Of a DNA stretch of 64,000 nucleotides, positions 29,991 through 38,983 are shown one piece after another. Source of the DNA: Saezia sanguinis (GTDB taxonomy: Bacteria > Pseudomonadota > Gammaproteobacteria > Burkholderiales > Burkholderiaceae_C). The stretch spans positions 682,001 through 746,000 of the forward strand of contig NZ_PQSP01000001.1 of NCBI RefSeq assembly GCF_003991585.1, given 5' to 3'. The notes under the pieces were generated by a model that saw only the letters and a list, made by a program, of their open reading frames with translations, was not told the origin of the DNA and searched no databases. The position numbers and the translations under genes are program-made. Numbering within the stretch: the stretch's first letter is position 1; each line of letters starts with the position of its first letter.

Positions 29991-30023
29991 ATACTGTATA
30001 TTTATACAGTATATCATGTTTAA
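29991..30023 (-). promoter_or_regulatory. SOS (LexA) box over the radical SAM promoter
   Basis: CTGTATATTTATACAG at 29994-30009 is an exact CTGT-N8-ACAG LexA box, inside a larger palindrome (10-bp arms, 29991-30012). On the minus strand a promoter TTAAAC (30023-30018), 17-base spacer, TATACA (30000-29995) lies under it, so LexA would block RNA polymerase. The next gene on the plus strand starts 130 bases away and may also be affected. Confidence 0.8.
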
Positions 30024-30139
30024 TCCCATCTGAATCATCGCGACAGACCGGTATGCTGATCACAGCAGCTCAATGGCATGCTGCGCCCTCTGGTAAACGA
30101 TTTGATTTATAGTGCAAAGTCGTTTAAAAATCTCTCTCT

Positions 30140-30595
30140 GTGACGTTGAAAATATCTACCCTGAACCCCTGGTTGCGCCGTGCTTTGCAGGTAAGCATCT
30201 ATGAGGCCTTTGCCATTGCAGCAATTACCATTGGCGCGCTGATTCTGACTGATGAAACTGTTTTCAGCTCAGCAGCCTATGCCGCATCCACCTCAGTGGT
30301 TGCGATCACCTGGAATTACATCTACAACACCCTGTTTGAATACTGGGAGGCACGGCAAACTGTCAAGGGCCGCAGTGTGCAGCGACGTATTGCACATGCC
30401 ATTGGCTTTGAGCTGGGGCTAGTTGCCACACTGGTACCATTGATGGCCTGGTGGTTTCACATATCACTGACAGCGGCGTTCATAGCCGAAATCGGACTGA
30501 TGATTTTCTTTATGGTTTATACGTTTATTTTCAACTGGGGATTTGACCGTGTTGTAGGGCTTCCCCGTTCTGCCCAGCCTGTTACATCGCTATAG
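30140..30595 (+). CDS. PACE-family (AceI-like) efflux transporter
   Basis: 151 residues in two tandem bacterial transmembrane pair domains, four membrane helices. Signatures match the chlorhexidine-efflux family: IYEAF with the essential membrane glutamate (E22), WNYIYNTLFEYWE, the second-repeat AHAIGFELGL, and the end VYTFIFNWGFDRV. It is expected to pump biocides or short diamines such as cadaverine or putrescine out of the inner membrane by proton exchange. The start is a GTG at 30140 and no good ribosome site is visible, so the N-terminus is uncertain. No LysR regulator is adjacent. Confidence 0.9.
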   Translation: MTLKISTLNPWLRRALQVSIYEAFAIAAITIGALILTDETVFSSAAYAASTSVVAITWNYIYNTLFEYWEARQTVKGRSVQRRIAHAIGFELGLVATLVPLMAWWFHISLTAAFIAEIGLMIFFMVYTFIFNWGFDRVVGLPRSAQPVTSL

Positions 30596-30678
30596 CTGCC
30601 CGGCCCGGCAAAACCAGTCAAACAAGCGATGGTTTATACATAGTGGCTAATGAGAAAAATGAGTGATAAACGGAAAAT

Positions 30679-31083
30679 ATGCACAAAAAACTCTTAATCC
30701 TGTTTGGCTTCCTTTTACTCTGCAGTTCTTTGAGCAATGCTTTTGTTCGTTATCGCGGCTCCATACCCACCCCCATCGACATCAGCAGCCTGCAGGCCGC
30801 TTTCCCAGACCGGGTGGCCGCTGTCTGGCGCCTGGGCAGATTTAACGGCACAACTTCGACGGTCATCAGGCACTATCATAATCAGAAACTGGACCGGGAA
30901 GACACAACCCCCAGATTAAGCGCGGACCAAGCTGTTGCTGTCATTCAGGAAATTGGCCTGAATATGAATAACTGGGAACTGGCAGGTATCCCAGATGGGC
31001 GCTATACCCGAGAATCGATTAAGCGCTACAGTATGCAGGCATTTGAACAAAACGCCTATCGTGCAATTGCGGACATTGGATAA
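30679..31083 (+). CDS. Small secreted protein of unknown function
   Basis: 134 residues with an N-terminal signal sequence (MHKKLLILFGFLLLCSSLSNA, likely cleaved near residue 21). The rest is a small mixed alpha/beta domain with no motif I recognise. The ribosome site is weak. It follows the PACE gene by 84 bases on the same strand, and the two may be cotranscribed, but nothing ties their functions together. Confidence 0.6.
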   Translation: MHKKLLILFGFLLLCSSLSNAFVRYRGSIPTPIDISSLQAAFPDRVAAVWRLGRFNGTTSTVIRHYHNQKLDREDTTPRLSADQAVAVIQEIGLNMNNWELAGIPDGRYTRESIKRYSMQAFEQNAYRAIADIG

Positions 31084-31170
31084 AATGGAACAGGGAACTG
31101 GCAACAACGTCCGTTTGTGGTGCATACCGACTAATCAATAAGCTCGCATGATGCTTGGGCCATAACGGAT

Positions 31171-32124
31171 TCAGTCCAGCCCTGCCAGCGTACGGATATG
31201 TGCTTCCACACTGCGTCCCAGGGCGGAAAGGTCGTACCCCCCCTCCAGGCAGGAAACAATCTTGCCCCCGGCATGTCTGTCGGCCACCTGCATCAACTGG
31301 CTTGTTATCCAGGCGTAATCATTTTCCACCAAACCGATTTGCCCCATGTCATCTTCGCGGTGGGCATCAAAGCCGGCTGAAATGAAGATCATCTGGGGTT
31401 CAAACCGGTCCAGCGCCGGCAGCCACTTTTCCTGCACAATATCACGGATAGCCTCCCCTTTGGTGTAGTGCTCTACCGGTATATTGATCATGTTATCGGC
31501 TTTGGGCGGCACGCCCATATGCGGGAAAAAAGGATGCTGAAAGAAACTGACCATCAGGGCTCGTTCATCACCGGCCAGAATATCCTCGGTTCCATTGCCA
31601 TGGTGTACGTCAAAATCCACCACCGCTACACGCTGCAACCCCAGCACATCCAATGCAAAAAGAGCCGCCAGAGCCACATTGCAGACAAAACAAAAACCAT
31701 GCGCCCGGGCACGCTCAGCATGGTGTCCTGGCGGACGCACCGCACAAAACGCATTGTTCAGTTCCCCGGAAAAAACCGCCTCGGTCGCAGCTATCGACAT
31801 GCCGGCTGAACGTCTGATGGCTTGTAAGGTATACTGGTTAATGGTGGTATCCGGGTCAACATACCGGTAACTCGGCCCGCCTGCAGCGTACTCTTCGAGC
31901 AAAAGCTCATGTTCACTTTTTAACCATGCAAGATAAGCAGCAGAATGCGCCATCATCAAAGCATTATCGCTTGCCAGATCGGCACTGCGGCGCTCCAGAA
32001 AGTCCGCCAGTCCGCTGGCGATCAGTCTGTCTTCAATGGCATCCAGGCGCTCCGGGCATTCTGGATGTCCCGATCCCATCTCGTGTCTCCAACAATCAGG
32101 GTGGGAGAAATATCCTGTTGTCAT
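31171..32124 (-). CDS. Histone deacetylase-family amidohydrolase (HdaH/AcuC-like)
   Basis: 317 residues, an arginase/deacetylase-fold zinc enzyme. Class-defining motifs are HPECPERLDAI, RPPGHHAERARAHGFCFVCN, DFDVHHGNGTEDI (zinc and charge-relay residues) and SAGFDAHREDDMG. Bacterial members act on acetylpolyamines, acetylated acetyl-CoA synthetase (AcuC) or other acyl-amides. The presence of acs elsewhere in the window makes an AcuC-like role possible but unproven. It is divergent from moxR across an AT-rich 88-base gap. Confidence 0.9.
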   Translation of the reverse strand: MTTGYFSHPDCWRHEMGSGHPECPERLDAIEDRLIASGLADFLERRSADLASDNALMMAHSAAYLAWLKSEHELLLEEYAAGGPSYRYVDPDTTINQYTLQAIRRSAGMSIAATEAVFSGELNNAFCAVRPPGHHAERARAHGFCFVCNVALAALFALDVLGLQRVAVVDFDVHHGNGTEDILAGDERALMVSFFQHPFFPHMGVPPKADNMINIPVEHYTKGEAIRDIVQEKWLPALDRFEPQMIFISAGFDAHREDDMGQIGLVENDYAWITSQLMQVADRHAGGKIVSCLEGGYDLSALGRSVEAHIRTLAGLD

Positions 32125-32212
32125 ATTTAATTTTCTTTTAAATGCGCATTATTTATTATATTAATAATAATACTTTTTTATACTAAGCGAATTGCTTTAT
32201 CACAAATATATC

Positions 32213-33139
32213 ATGAGCACAGACATTCCCAATAAATTAAAAACGCTGTTACAACAACTCAATACCATTATTATCGGAAAACAACAGCAAGTTGCCAATA
32301 GTGTTGTGTGCCTGCTTGCCGGCGGACATTTGTTGATTGAAGATGTACCGGGTGTAGGTAAAACAACCCTGGCACAGGCTTTGGCGCACAGTTTCGGGCT
32401 GCATTTTTCCCGCGTTCAGTTTACTTCGGATCTGATGCCTTCTGACCTGACTGGCGTTTCCATTTACGACCGCACCAATGAATCCTTCGTGTTCCACCCC
32501 GGTCCGGTCTTTTCACAGGTGTTGCTGGCTGATGAAATCAACCGGGCCAGCCCTAAAACACAAAGCGCCCTGTTGGAAGCGATGGAAGAGCGGCAGGTCA
32601 GTATTGAAGGGCAGACACGGCCACTGCCCAGCCCGTTCTTTGTGATTGCCACCCAGAACCCGCAGGAACAGGTTGGCACCTACCCGCTGCCAGAGTCCCA
32701 GCTAGACCGTTTTCTGATGAAAATCTCTCTGGGTTACCCCAGCCGCGCGGCCGAGATTGACCTGTTGACAGGAACAGACCGCCGTAAACTGATCAACCAG
32801 TTGCCTGCCGCACTGAACACAGAAGAATTGCTGATAGTGCAGCGGTTCATTGACAAGGTTGAGGTCGCGCCTCCTTTGCTGGAATACCTGCTGGATCTGA
32901 CCGAAGCCACCCGTTCCGGGCAATGGTTCGTGCAAGGATTAAGCCCGCGCGCGGTGCTGGCCATATTGCGGGCAGCCAGAACCAAAGCCATGCTGGCAGG
33001 GCGCAGTTATGTAGTGCCCGAAGACGTGCAGAATATTTTCCCCTGCTGTGCCTCACATCGCCTGCTGCCGATTGCCGGTGCTTCACGCGGCTCCATTGAG
33101 CAGATACAGGCCATGATGCAGTCTATTCCGATCAGGTAA
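32213..33139 (+). CDS. MoxR-family AAA+ ATPase
   Basis: 308 residues from the ATG at 32213. An upstream TTG extends the frame by seven codons but has no ribosome site. Walker A is EDVPGVGKTTLA and Walker B is LLADEINRASPKTQSALLEAMEERQVS. MoxR ATPases act as chaperones for assembly or activation of partner proteins, usually encoded next door with DUF58 and transglutaminase-like genes, exactly as here. It is the first gene of a three-gene operon. Confidence 0.93.
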   Translation: MSTDIPNKLKTLLQQLNTIIIGKQQQVANSVVCLLAGGHLLIEDVPGVGKTTLAQALAHSFGLHFSRVQFTSDLMPSDLTGVSIYDRTNESFVFHPGPVFSQVLLADEINRASPKTQSALLEAMEERQVSIEGQTRPLPSPFFVIATQNPQEQVGTYPLPESQLDRFLMKISLGYPSRAAEIDLLTGTDRRKLINQLPAALNTEELLIVQRFIDKVEVAPPLLEYLLDLTEATRSGQWFVQGLSPRAVLAILRAARTKAMLAGRSYVVPEDVQNIFPCCASHRLLPIAGASRGSIEQIQAMMQSIPIR

Positions 33140-33192
33140 GGCGCCTTGCCCTTCTCTCTTTGCTAACCGGGAATTCATGCAACACGTTCATT

Positions 33193-34170
33193 ATGCCGCA
33201 TAGACCACGCCAAGCAACACCCAGCCATCATCTGCGCCTGCGTAACATTTATGTGTTGCCAACCCGCGCAGGCTTCATGCTGCTGGCCACTTTATTGCTG
33301 CTGCTGGTCACCAGCATCAACTTCCAGTTGAACCTGGGGTATGCACTGACGTTTTTAATTACCGGCGCAGCGGCGGCCAGCGTATTTACGGCTTACCGCA
33401 CCCTGCGCAACCTGTCCCTGGGCATGCGCGGCATCACCCCGACCTTTGCCGGGCAGAATCTGCAGTTCACAGTCGTCATTGACAACCCGGACAAACGGGC
33501 GCATTACGGTATTGGGCTGGCCATTGATGTTTATGGACTGCGCTATGAAAAAAATGAGTGGACATGGACTGACATTCCTGCCAACGAAACAGCGACCATC
33601 ACACTTTCTGTCATGGCAAATGAGCGGGGCTGGTTGGGCGTTCCCCAGCTTGCTATCCTGACCCGTTTTCCAATGGGTGTTTTCCGTACCTGGAGTGTAT
33701 GGCAACCTGCCGCCGCCGGCCTTGTATACCCGGCCGCTGAAATCAAAGCCCCCGTATTGCCGACCAACCAGTTGCATGAACAGTCTCCCGGGCAAAATAC
33801 CGCCCAAAAATGGGTAGGTGACGAATACGATGGCACGCGGCCCTATCAACCTGGCGATCCGCTCAAGCGCATTGTGTGGAAAAAAGTGCTGGCCAGCGGC
33901 GAACTGGTTAGCCGGCAAACCGCTTCTTTTGAAAGCAATGAATTGTGGCTGAGTCTGCAATCCACCCGGCTGAGCATGCTGGAAGCACAGCTTTCCCGCC
34001 TGACCACATGGGTACTGCAGGCGCATGGGCTGGGCATTGCTTATGGGCTGCAACTGGGCAACCTGCGCATTCCACCGGCAACCGGCGAAGCACATCAATT
34101 GCGCTGTTTGCGCGAACTGGCACTGTACCAGCGCCCCCAAACGCAGCCCAACATGCCGGATGAGGGGTAG
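33193..34170 (+). CDS. DUF58 domain protein (MoxR partner)
   Basis: 325 residues from the ATG at 33193. Two membrane helices lie near the N-terminus (about 27-68), followed by a beta-rich domain and the DUF58 signature DGTRPYQPGDPLKRIVWK. DUF58 proteins have a von Willebrand A-like domain and travel with MoxR ATPases. It lies between moxR and the transglutaminase gene with gaps of 53 and 4 bases, so it is one operon. Confidence 0.92.
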   Translation: MPHRPRQATPSHHLRLRNIYVLPTRAGFMLLATLLLLLVTSINFQLNLGYALTFLITGAAAASVFTAYRTLRNLSLGMRGITPTFAGQNLQFTVVIDNPDKRAHYGIGLAIDVYGLRYEKNEWTWTDIPANETATITLSVMANERGWLGVPQLAILTRFPMGVFRTWSVWQPAAAGLVYPAAEIKAPVLPTNQLHEQSPGQNTAQKWVGDEYDGTRPYQPGDPLKRIVWKKVLASGELVSRQTASFESNELWLSLQSTRLSMLEAQLSRLTTWVLQAHGLGIAYGLQLGNLRIPPATGEAHQLRCLRELALYQRPQTQPNMPDEG

Positions 34171-34174
34171 GACC

Positions 34175-36220
34175 ATGGCAAAGACATCCTCTCCATTTTC
34201 ATTTAAAGCCATCAGTGCCGCCAAAATGCCACGCGAGCAGCGTGATACTCTGTTCATTCTGGGCACCTTGTTGTTTATTTTGCTGCCGCACTTTTTTTAC
34301 CTGCCGATCTGGGCCTCTGTACTCACCTGCCTGACCCTGCTTTGGCGCGCCTGGTTGACCAGAGGCACTGCCAAGTTACCGGGGCTGTTGATCAAAATCT
34401 CCTTGCTGGTATTTTTTGTCGGCGCCACGCTGATCAGTTACAAAACCATTGCCGGCCCACAGGCAGGCGGTACGCTGCTGGTCATGCTGGTTTCGCTGAA
34501 AACACTGGAACTCAGAGCCCGGCGCGATGCCCTGATTATTTTTTATCTGGGCTTTTTCCTGATCATGATGAGCTTTTTCGAGTCTCAGAACATCCTGATT
34601 GCCCTATGCATGCTGATCTCGCTGACTGCATTAATGGCCGCACTGATCAACGCCCATATGCCAGCCGGGTATCCGCCGCTCAAAGACTCTATCCGCATTG
34701 CATTGCGCCTGATGCTTTGGGGTACGCCCTTCATGGTCATTCTATTTTTAACATTTCCGCGCCTGGACCCGCTATGGGCGTTACCAGACCCCAATGTGGC
34801 GAAAACCGGCGTTTCAGATGAACTGTCCATCAACAGCATATCAGAGCTGGTACAAAATCAGGCCATTGCTTTTCGCGTCAAGTTTGAGGGCAACGCGCCT
34901 GCCCAAAAAGATCTCTATTTTCGTGGTCCTGTGCTTTCTCTTTTTGACGGGCGTGTCTGGCGTGCACGCGATATACCGATGCACAACATGCTGTCGGCAG
35001 AAGAAAAGGAAGCCTATTTCACCTTTTCCGGCCCGGCAGTTCACTATGAGATTACACAGGAAACAACCAACCAGAACTGGCTTTTCACGCTGGATCTGAC
35101 GCCCCCGCAAGGCGCACCTGCACTCAACAGCAACCGGGCCCAAATAGGATACGGCGGCCAATGGGCTGTGGGCAGAATCATCTCGGACCGCATTCGTTAC
35201 GATGCAACGGCTTATTTCAACTACCGCTTAGGCAGCAATACGCCACCCAATGCCCTGTATATAGAAACGCTTCTGCCTTCGCAAAGCAACCCCAGAACAC
35301 AGGATTGGGCCAAGCAGCTGATGCAGGACCCGTCCTTCGCTGCCCTTGATCCACGCGGCAAGGCACAATGGCTGCTGAACTACATTCGCCAGGAAAACTT
35401 TCACTATACCTTGCAACCGCCAGCCGGCTACACAGCGGCAACCGCAGCAGACCAACTCTGGTTTGACTATCGCGCCGGTTTTTGTGAGCACTATGCATCG
35501 GCATTTGTGGTGTTGATGCGTGCGCTGAACATTCCAGCCCGCATTGTAACCGGCTACCAGGGAGCCGAGCCCAATTTCATCGACAGCTACTGGATTGTCC
35601 GCCAGAGCAACGCCCATGCCTGGACCGAAATATGGCAGCCAGGGGAAGGCTGGATCCGCATTGATCCCACATCAGCCATTGCACCGTACCGCATCAACAA
35701 CGGCAGTCTGTTTTTAACCGATGAAAACGCAGGCAACCTGTCGTTCGCCAATCTGCCGTTCATTGACAAATTGCTGATGCGCTGGGATGCACTGGAAAAC
35801 TACTGGAACCAATGGGTGCTGGCCTATTCGGTCGATGCAGGCATTGACCTGCTGTCGCGGCTGGGCATTAAAAACGCCTCCTGGGGCACCCTGGTGAAAA
35901 TACTATTAGGCATAACCGGCGCTGTTCTGCTGGTGCTGCTGCTGATCATCAGGTGGAAAAACCGCACTAAAGACCACTGGCTGAAAGCTTATGCTGTGCT
36001 GCGGCAAAAGCTGCAAAAGGCCGGCTTTCCGTCCGATGCGACAACCGCCCCCAGAACCCTGGCAAAACAACTGGCGAGCTCTGCCGCACAGCAACCCAAA
36101 TTGCAGCAGGCACAGCATCTGCTGCTGCGGTTGGAAAAACTGCGCTACGCCCCCTCCGCTTCTCAACACCATTCTCTCAAAGAGGTCATACGGGAAGTTC
36201 ATCGATTCCATATTTCATGA
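34175..36220 (+). CDS. TgpA-like membrane transglutaminase-domain protein
   Basis: 681 residues from the ATG at 34175, preceded by GAGGGGTAGG. The larger frame (from 34025) runs inside DUF58 and is rejected. About six N-terminal membrane helices (to about 185) lead to a periplasmic transglutaminase domain with the Cys-His-Asp triad in AGFCEHYASAF, SNAHAWTEIW and RIDPTSAI. One more membrane helix lies near residue 580, followed by a cytosolic tail. TgpA of Pseudomonas aeruginosa is essential and belongs to the same moxR-DUF58-tgpA arrangement; the substrate is unknown. Confidence 0.93.
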   Translation: MAKTSSPFSFKAISAAKMPREQRDTLFILGTLLFILLPHFFYLPIWASVLTCLTLLWRAWLTRGTAKLPGLLIKISLLVFFVGATLISYKTIAGPQAGGTLLVMLVSLKTLELRARRDALIIFYLGFFLIMMSFFESQNILIALCMLISLTALMAALINAHMPAGYPPLKDSIRIALRLMLWGTPFMVILFLTFPRLDPLWALPDPNVAKTGVSDELSINSISELVQNQAIAFRVKFEGNAPAQKDLYFRGPVLSLFDGRVWRARDIPMHNMLSAEEKEAYFTFSGPAVHYEITQETTNQNWLFTLDLTPPQGAPALNSNRAQIGYGGQWAVGRIISDRIRYDATAYFNYRLGSNTPPNALYIETLLPSQSNPRTQDWAKQLMQDPSFAALDPRGKAQWLLNYIRQENFHYTLQPPAGYTAATAADQLWFDYRAGFCEHYASAFVVLMRALNIPARIVTGYQGAEPNFIDSYWIVRQSNAHAWTEIWQPGEGWIRIDPTSAIAPYRINNGSLFLTDENAGNLSFANLPFIDKLLMRWDALENYWNQWVLAYSVDAGIDLLSRLGIKNASWGTLVKILLGITGAVLLVLLLIIRWKNRTKDHWLKAYAVLRQKLQKAGFPSDATTAPRTLAKQLASSAAQQPKLQQAQHLLLRLEKLRYAPSASQHHSLKEVIREVHRFHIS

Positions 36221-36270
36221 CACAATAAGACATCTTTATATATACCGCTTCAACAGATACCATCATCCTT

Positions 36271-37533
36271 ATGACAGCTTCTTTTTCCCGCTCTCTTGCC
36301 CGCATGATCGTTTGTACGGCCAGCATCAGTTGCATGGTGTTGCTGGCCAGTTGTGAAAATACGGCTCCTGTCGCATCATCTGAAGAACTGGCACAAAACC
36401 ATACCCCTGCACCTGCTGAGCAAAACACGGCCGATGAAATTCTGGAAGCAGCGCACATCACCCCGCCCCAGCCTGACCCGTGCGAAACGCTGGGCGACCT
36501 GATTCGCGAGACCAAGCCCGAAACAGCGCTGACCACACCAGGCAACTATAAAGAGCGTGCCGATGTCAAAGCTTTTGCCCAACAGGTTTCCGCTTGCCAC
36601 AACCTGGATCTGGCATGGGTGCTTGATACCCTGGGGCAGGCACAATACCAGGCATCCACGGCCAAGTTCATCATGCCGCAGCCTTCCGGCACACGCAACT
36701 GGCAGAATTTCAAAGGGCGTTTTATTCAAACCAACCGGATTCAGGCCGGTGTTAAATTCTGGCGCCAGAACCACGAATGGCTGGAACGCGCCGAAGCCAC
36801 CTATGGCGTACCGGCAGACATTGTGATGGGTATTCTGGGTGTGGAAACCGTATTCGGGCAGTTTACCGGCAACCACCGCATTATCGACGCGCTGGCCACA
36901 CTGGCCTTTGACTTTCCACAAGGCCGCAGCGACCGTACCGATTATTTTGCCAGCGAGCTTGCATACTACCTTGTATTCACTGCACGTGAAAACGTACCTC
37001 CGTTAAGCGTACGCGGCTCCTACGCCGGTGCCATGGGCATGCCGCAGTTCATGCCTTCCAGCCTGCTCAATTACGGCGTAGACTTCGATGGTGACGGCAA
37101 AATTGACCTGCACAACAGCGCCCCCGATATCATCGGCAGTGTCGCCAACTATCTGGCTGCACACGGCTGGCAAAGAGGCCTGCCGCCCACCCTGCCCATT
37201 TTGTTCCAGGAAACTTCACAAGAAAGCCTTGAAGCACTGCTGAAGCCCGACATTGTGCCCACCTTCACCATTCAAGAGCTTGAGCAGCATGGTGTGCTCG
37301 TCGATGCCAGCGCTAACGAAAATATGGATATGACCCATACCAAACTGGCTTTCATTGCACTGGAAAACGGCACCGATCTGCCACCGGATTACATCGCAGG
37401 AACACAGAACTTTTTTGTTATCACCCGCTACAACCGCTCCAGCTTTTACGCCATGGTGGTTGTGGAAATGGGCAATGCCATTGCCAAAGCATACGCTGGC
37501 AACATGCCGTCCAAAGTTGCTGTACCCCATTAA
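36271..37533 (+). CDS. MltB-type lytic murein transglycosylase (lipoprotein)
   Basis: 420 residues. The lipobox LLASC places the lipidated cysteine at residue 28, so it is probably an outer-membrane lipoprotein. It has the family-3 transglycosylase fold with catalytic E192 in GVETVFGQFTGNHRIIDAL, then YAGAMGMPQFMPSS and DFDGDGKIDL, the Ca-loop-like segment. It cleaves glycan strands to 1,6-anhydro-MurNAc ends. It follows the TgpA operon by 50 bases and may be transcribed with it, an envelope grouping that makes sense. Confidence 0.92.
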   Translation: MTASFSRSLARMIVCTASISCMVLLASCENTAPVASSEELAQNHTPAPAEQNTADEILEAAHITPPQPDPCETLGDLIRETKPETALTTPGNYKERADVKAFAQQVSACHNLDLAWVLDTLGQAQYQASTAKFIMPQPSGTRNWQNFKGRFIQTNRIQAGVKFWRQNHEWLERAEATYGVPADIVMGILGVETVFGQFTGNHRIIDALATLAFDFPQGRSDRTDYFASELAYYLVFTARENVPPLSVRGSYAGAMGMPQFMPSSLLNYGVDFDGDGKIDLHNSAPDIIGSVANYLAAHGWQRGLPPTLPILFQETSQESLEALLKPDIVPTFTIQELEQHGVLVDASANENMDMTHTKLAFIALENGTDLPPDYIAGTQNFFVITRYNRSSFYAMVVVEMGNAIAKAYAGNMPSKVAVPH

Positions 37534-37579
37534 ACCTCCTCTGTTGTCAGCGTATACGTGAAGCAAACATGAGGTAAAA

Positions 37580-37666
37580 ATGGCAGAAGGTGCATTGCCC
37601 CATCTCGGCCATGCCGAATTGACGGCCATCCCCGATATGATAGACAATGCCATTCAAAACAGATAA
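37580..37666 (+). CDS. Possible small protein (28 residues) with good ribosome site
   Basis: A 28-codon frame begins with ATG at 37580 directly after GAGGTAAAA, a good ribosome site, in the gap between the transglycosylase and DUF455 genes. The peptide (MAEGALPHLGHAELTAIPDM, then IDNAIQNR) has no motif I know. It could be a real small protein, a translated leader for the next gene (start 14 bases on), or chance. Confidence 0.3.
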   Translation: MAEGALPHLGHAELTAIPDMIDNAIQNR

Positions 37667-37679
37667 TCCATAGGGTCCA

Positions 37680-38504
37680 ATGCAACATACCATTTCCAGT
37701 ATGAACCTGCGCGAAGCAGCGCTTCACGCCTTATGTATATGCACCCCGGCAGAAAAAAGCAACGCGGTCATTTCATACTACACACAAACGGATTTCCAGC
37801 AAAGAGTATCCGGCGCAGAACTGTCAATTACCCCCTCGGCCAGCGCACCCATGCCGGGCAGGCCTGACCTGCCTAGGCTCCTGCCGCCCAAAGATGTGCC
37901 CAGACGCAGCCCGAACACGCCACAGGGCCGCGCTGCGCTGATCCACGCACTAACACACATTGAATTCAACGCCATCAATCTGGCGCTGGATGCGGTGTGG
38001 CGTTTCCCCGATATGCCCGAACCATATTACCGCGACTGGTGGCAGGTCGCCTATGAAGAGGTACTGCACTTTAACCTGATGCGTGAACACCTGGAACAGC
38101 TCGGTTATCACTATGGCGACTTTGACGCACATGACGGCCTGTGGAACATGGTCGAAAAAACCAGTACCGATTTATGTGCCCGCATGGCGCTGATTCCACG
38201 CACCATGGAAGCCCGCGGGCTGGATGTCACCCCCGGCATTCAGGAAAAACTGCGCCAGGTAGGCGACCATAATGCCGTGGCGATTCTGGACATCATCATC
38301 CGCGATGAAATCGGCCACGTAACCTTTGGCAACCGTTGGTACCACTGGCTGTGCGGGCAACAGGGGTTTGACCCGCAAACACATTACGCCAGCCTGCTGG
38401 AACAGTACCACGCACCGCGCATCAAGCCGCCGCTCAATGAAGCCGCGCGCCACAAAGCCGGTTTTACTGCACAGGAGCTGGCTGCATTGAATACCTCTTC
38501 CTAA
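37680..38504 (+). CDS. DUF455 ferritin-like protein
   Basis: 274 residues. The DUF455 family has a ferritin-like four-helix bundle. Metal-ligand-type Glu/His residues are visible in THIEFNAINLALDAVWRF, YEEVLHFNLMREHLEQLGYHYGDF and IIRDEIGHVTFGNRWYHWLC. Function is unknown; a di-metal oxidase or hydroxylase is inferred from the fold. A second ATG at codon 8 (37701) gives the N-terminus usual for the family (MNLREAALHAL), but the first has the better ribosome site (TAGGG). Confidence 0.87.
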   Translation: MQHTISSMNLREAALHALCICTPAEKSNAVISYYTQTDFQQRVSGAELSITPSASAPMPGRPDLPRLLPPKDVPRRSPNTPQGRAALIHALTHIEFNAINLALDAVWRFPDMPEPYYRDWWQVAYEEVLHFNLMREHLEQLGYHYGDFDAHDGLWNMVEKTSTDLCARMALIPRTMEARGLDVTPGIQEKLRQVGDHNAVAILDIIIRDEIGHVTFGNRWYHWLCGQQGFDPQTHYASLLEQYHAPRIKPPLNEAARHKAGFTAQELAALNTSS

Positions 38505-38645
38505 CTACATTCATCTGCAAAGCCCCATGACATGGAAGAACTGCGACAAAAATACCTTTAAGTTGCACAACGGTTATTACTGCTTTGTGCCGAAAAAGAT
38601 CTTCTTCTGAACGAGCTCATCCGTGTATATACGGAAGCGTTCAAC

Positions 38646-38897
38646 ATGCCTGCCCCGGACTTTGATCACGAAATGATTGACAGCATCAGGTTATGGCTGG
38701 CTGCAGAAGGCTCTTACCAGACGTGCGACCAGTTGGAAGCCATGGCTGCCAAAACAGATGACCCAGCGCTTAAAAAAGACCTGCTGAAGCAGTCACAGGC
38801 GATTGAAAACAAATGCGCTGCCTATTGCATGCCCAGAAATAGATACCAGCAGATAAAACAGCAGCAAGACAAACAACATCAAAAAACCAAAAAATAA
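38646..38897 (+). CDS. Hypothetical small protein, possibly the 3' part of a nonsense-interrupted gene
   Basis: 83 residues, polar, with a Gln/Lys-rich tail (QQIKQQQDKQHQKTKK) and two central cysteines. No family recognised. The frame is open well upstream of the ATG: from an ATG at 38532 it reads nine codons, meets TAA at 38559-38561, then continues for 28 protein-like codons (VAQRLLLLCAEKDLLLNELI...) into this ORF, and no ATG/GTG/TTG lies between. Either the gene was cut by an ochre codon, or translation starts at 38646 behind a weak GGAA site. Confidence 0.4.
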   Translation: MPAPDFDHEMIDSIRLWLAAEGSYQTCDQLEAMAAKTDDPALKKDLLKQSQAIENKCAAYCMPRNRYQQIKQQQDKQHQKTKK

Positions 38898-38942
38898 TCT
38901 GCGCCTGACCGATTGATTTGTATAGTCTTAGATTATGTTGCC

Positions 38943-38975
38943 AAAAAAAAACAGGCGAACCGAAGTTCGCCTGTT
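38943..38975 (-). terminator. Rho-independent terminator of the EF-G paralogue
   Basis: On the minus strand, an 11-bp stem closed by a C(TTCG)G tetraloop (38950-38960 with 38965-38975) is followed by eight T. It is 9 bases past the stop codon. Confidence 0.93.
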
Positions 38976-38983
38976 CATGTTGG

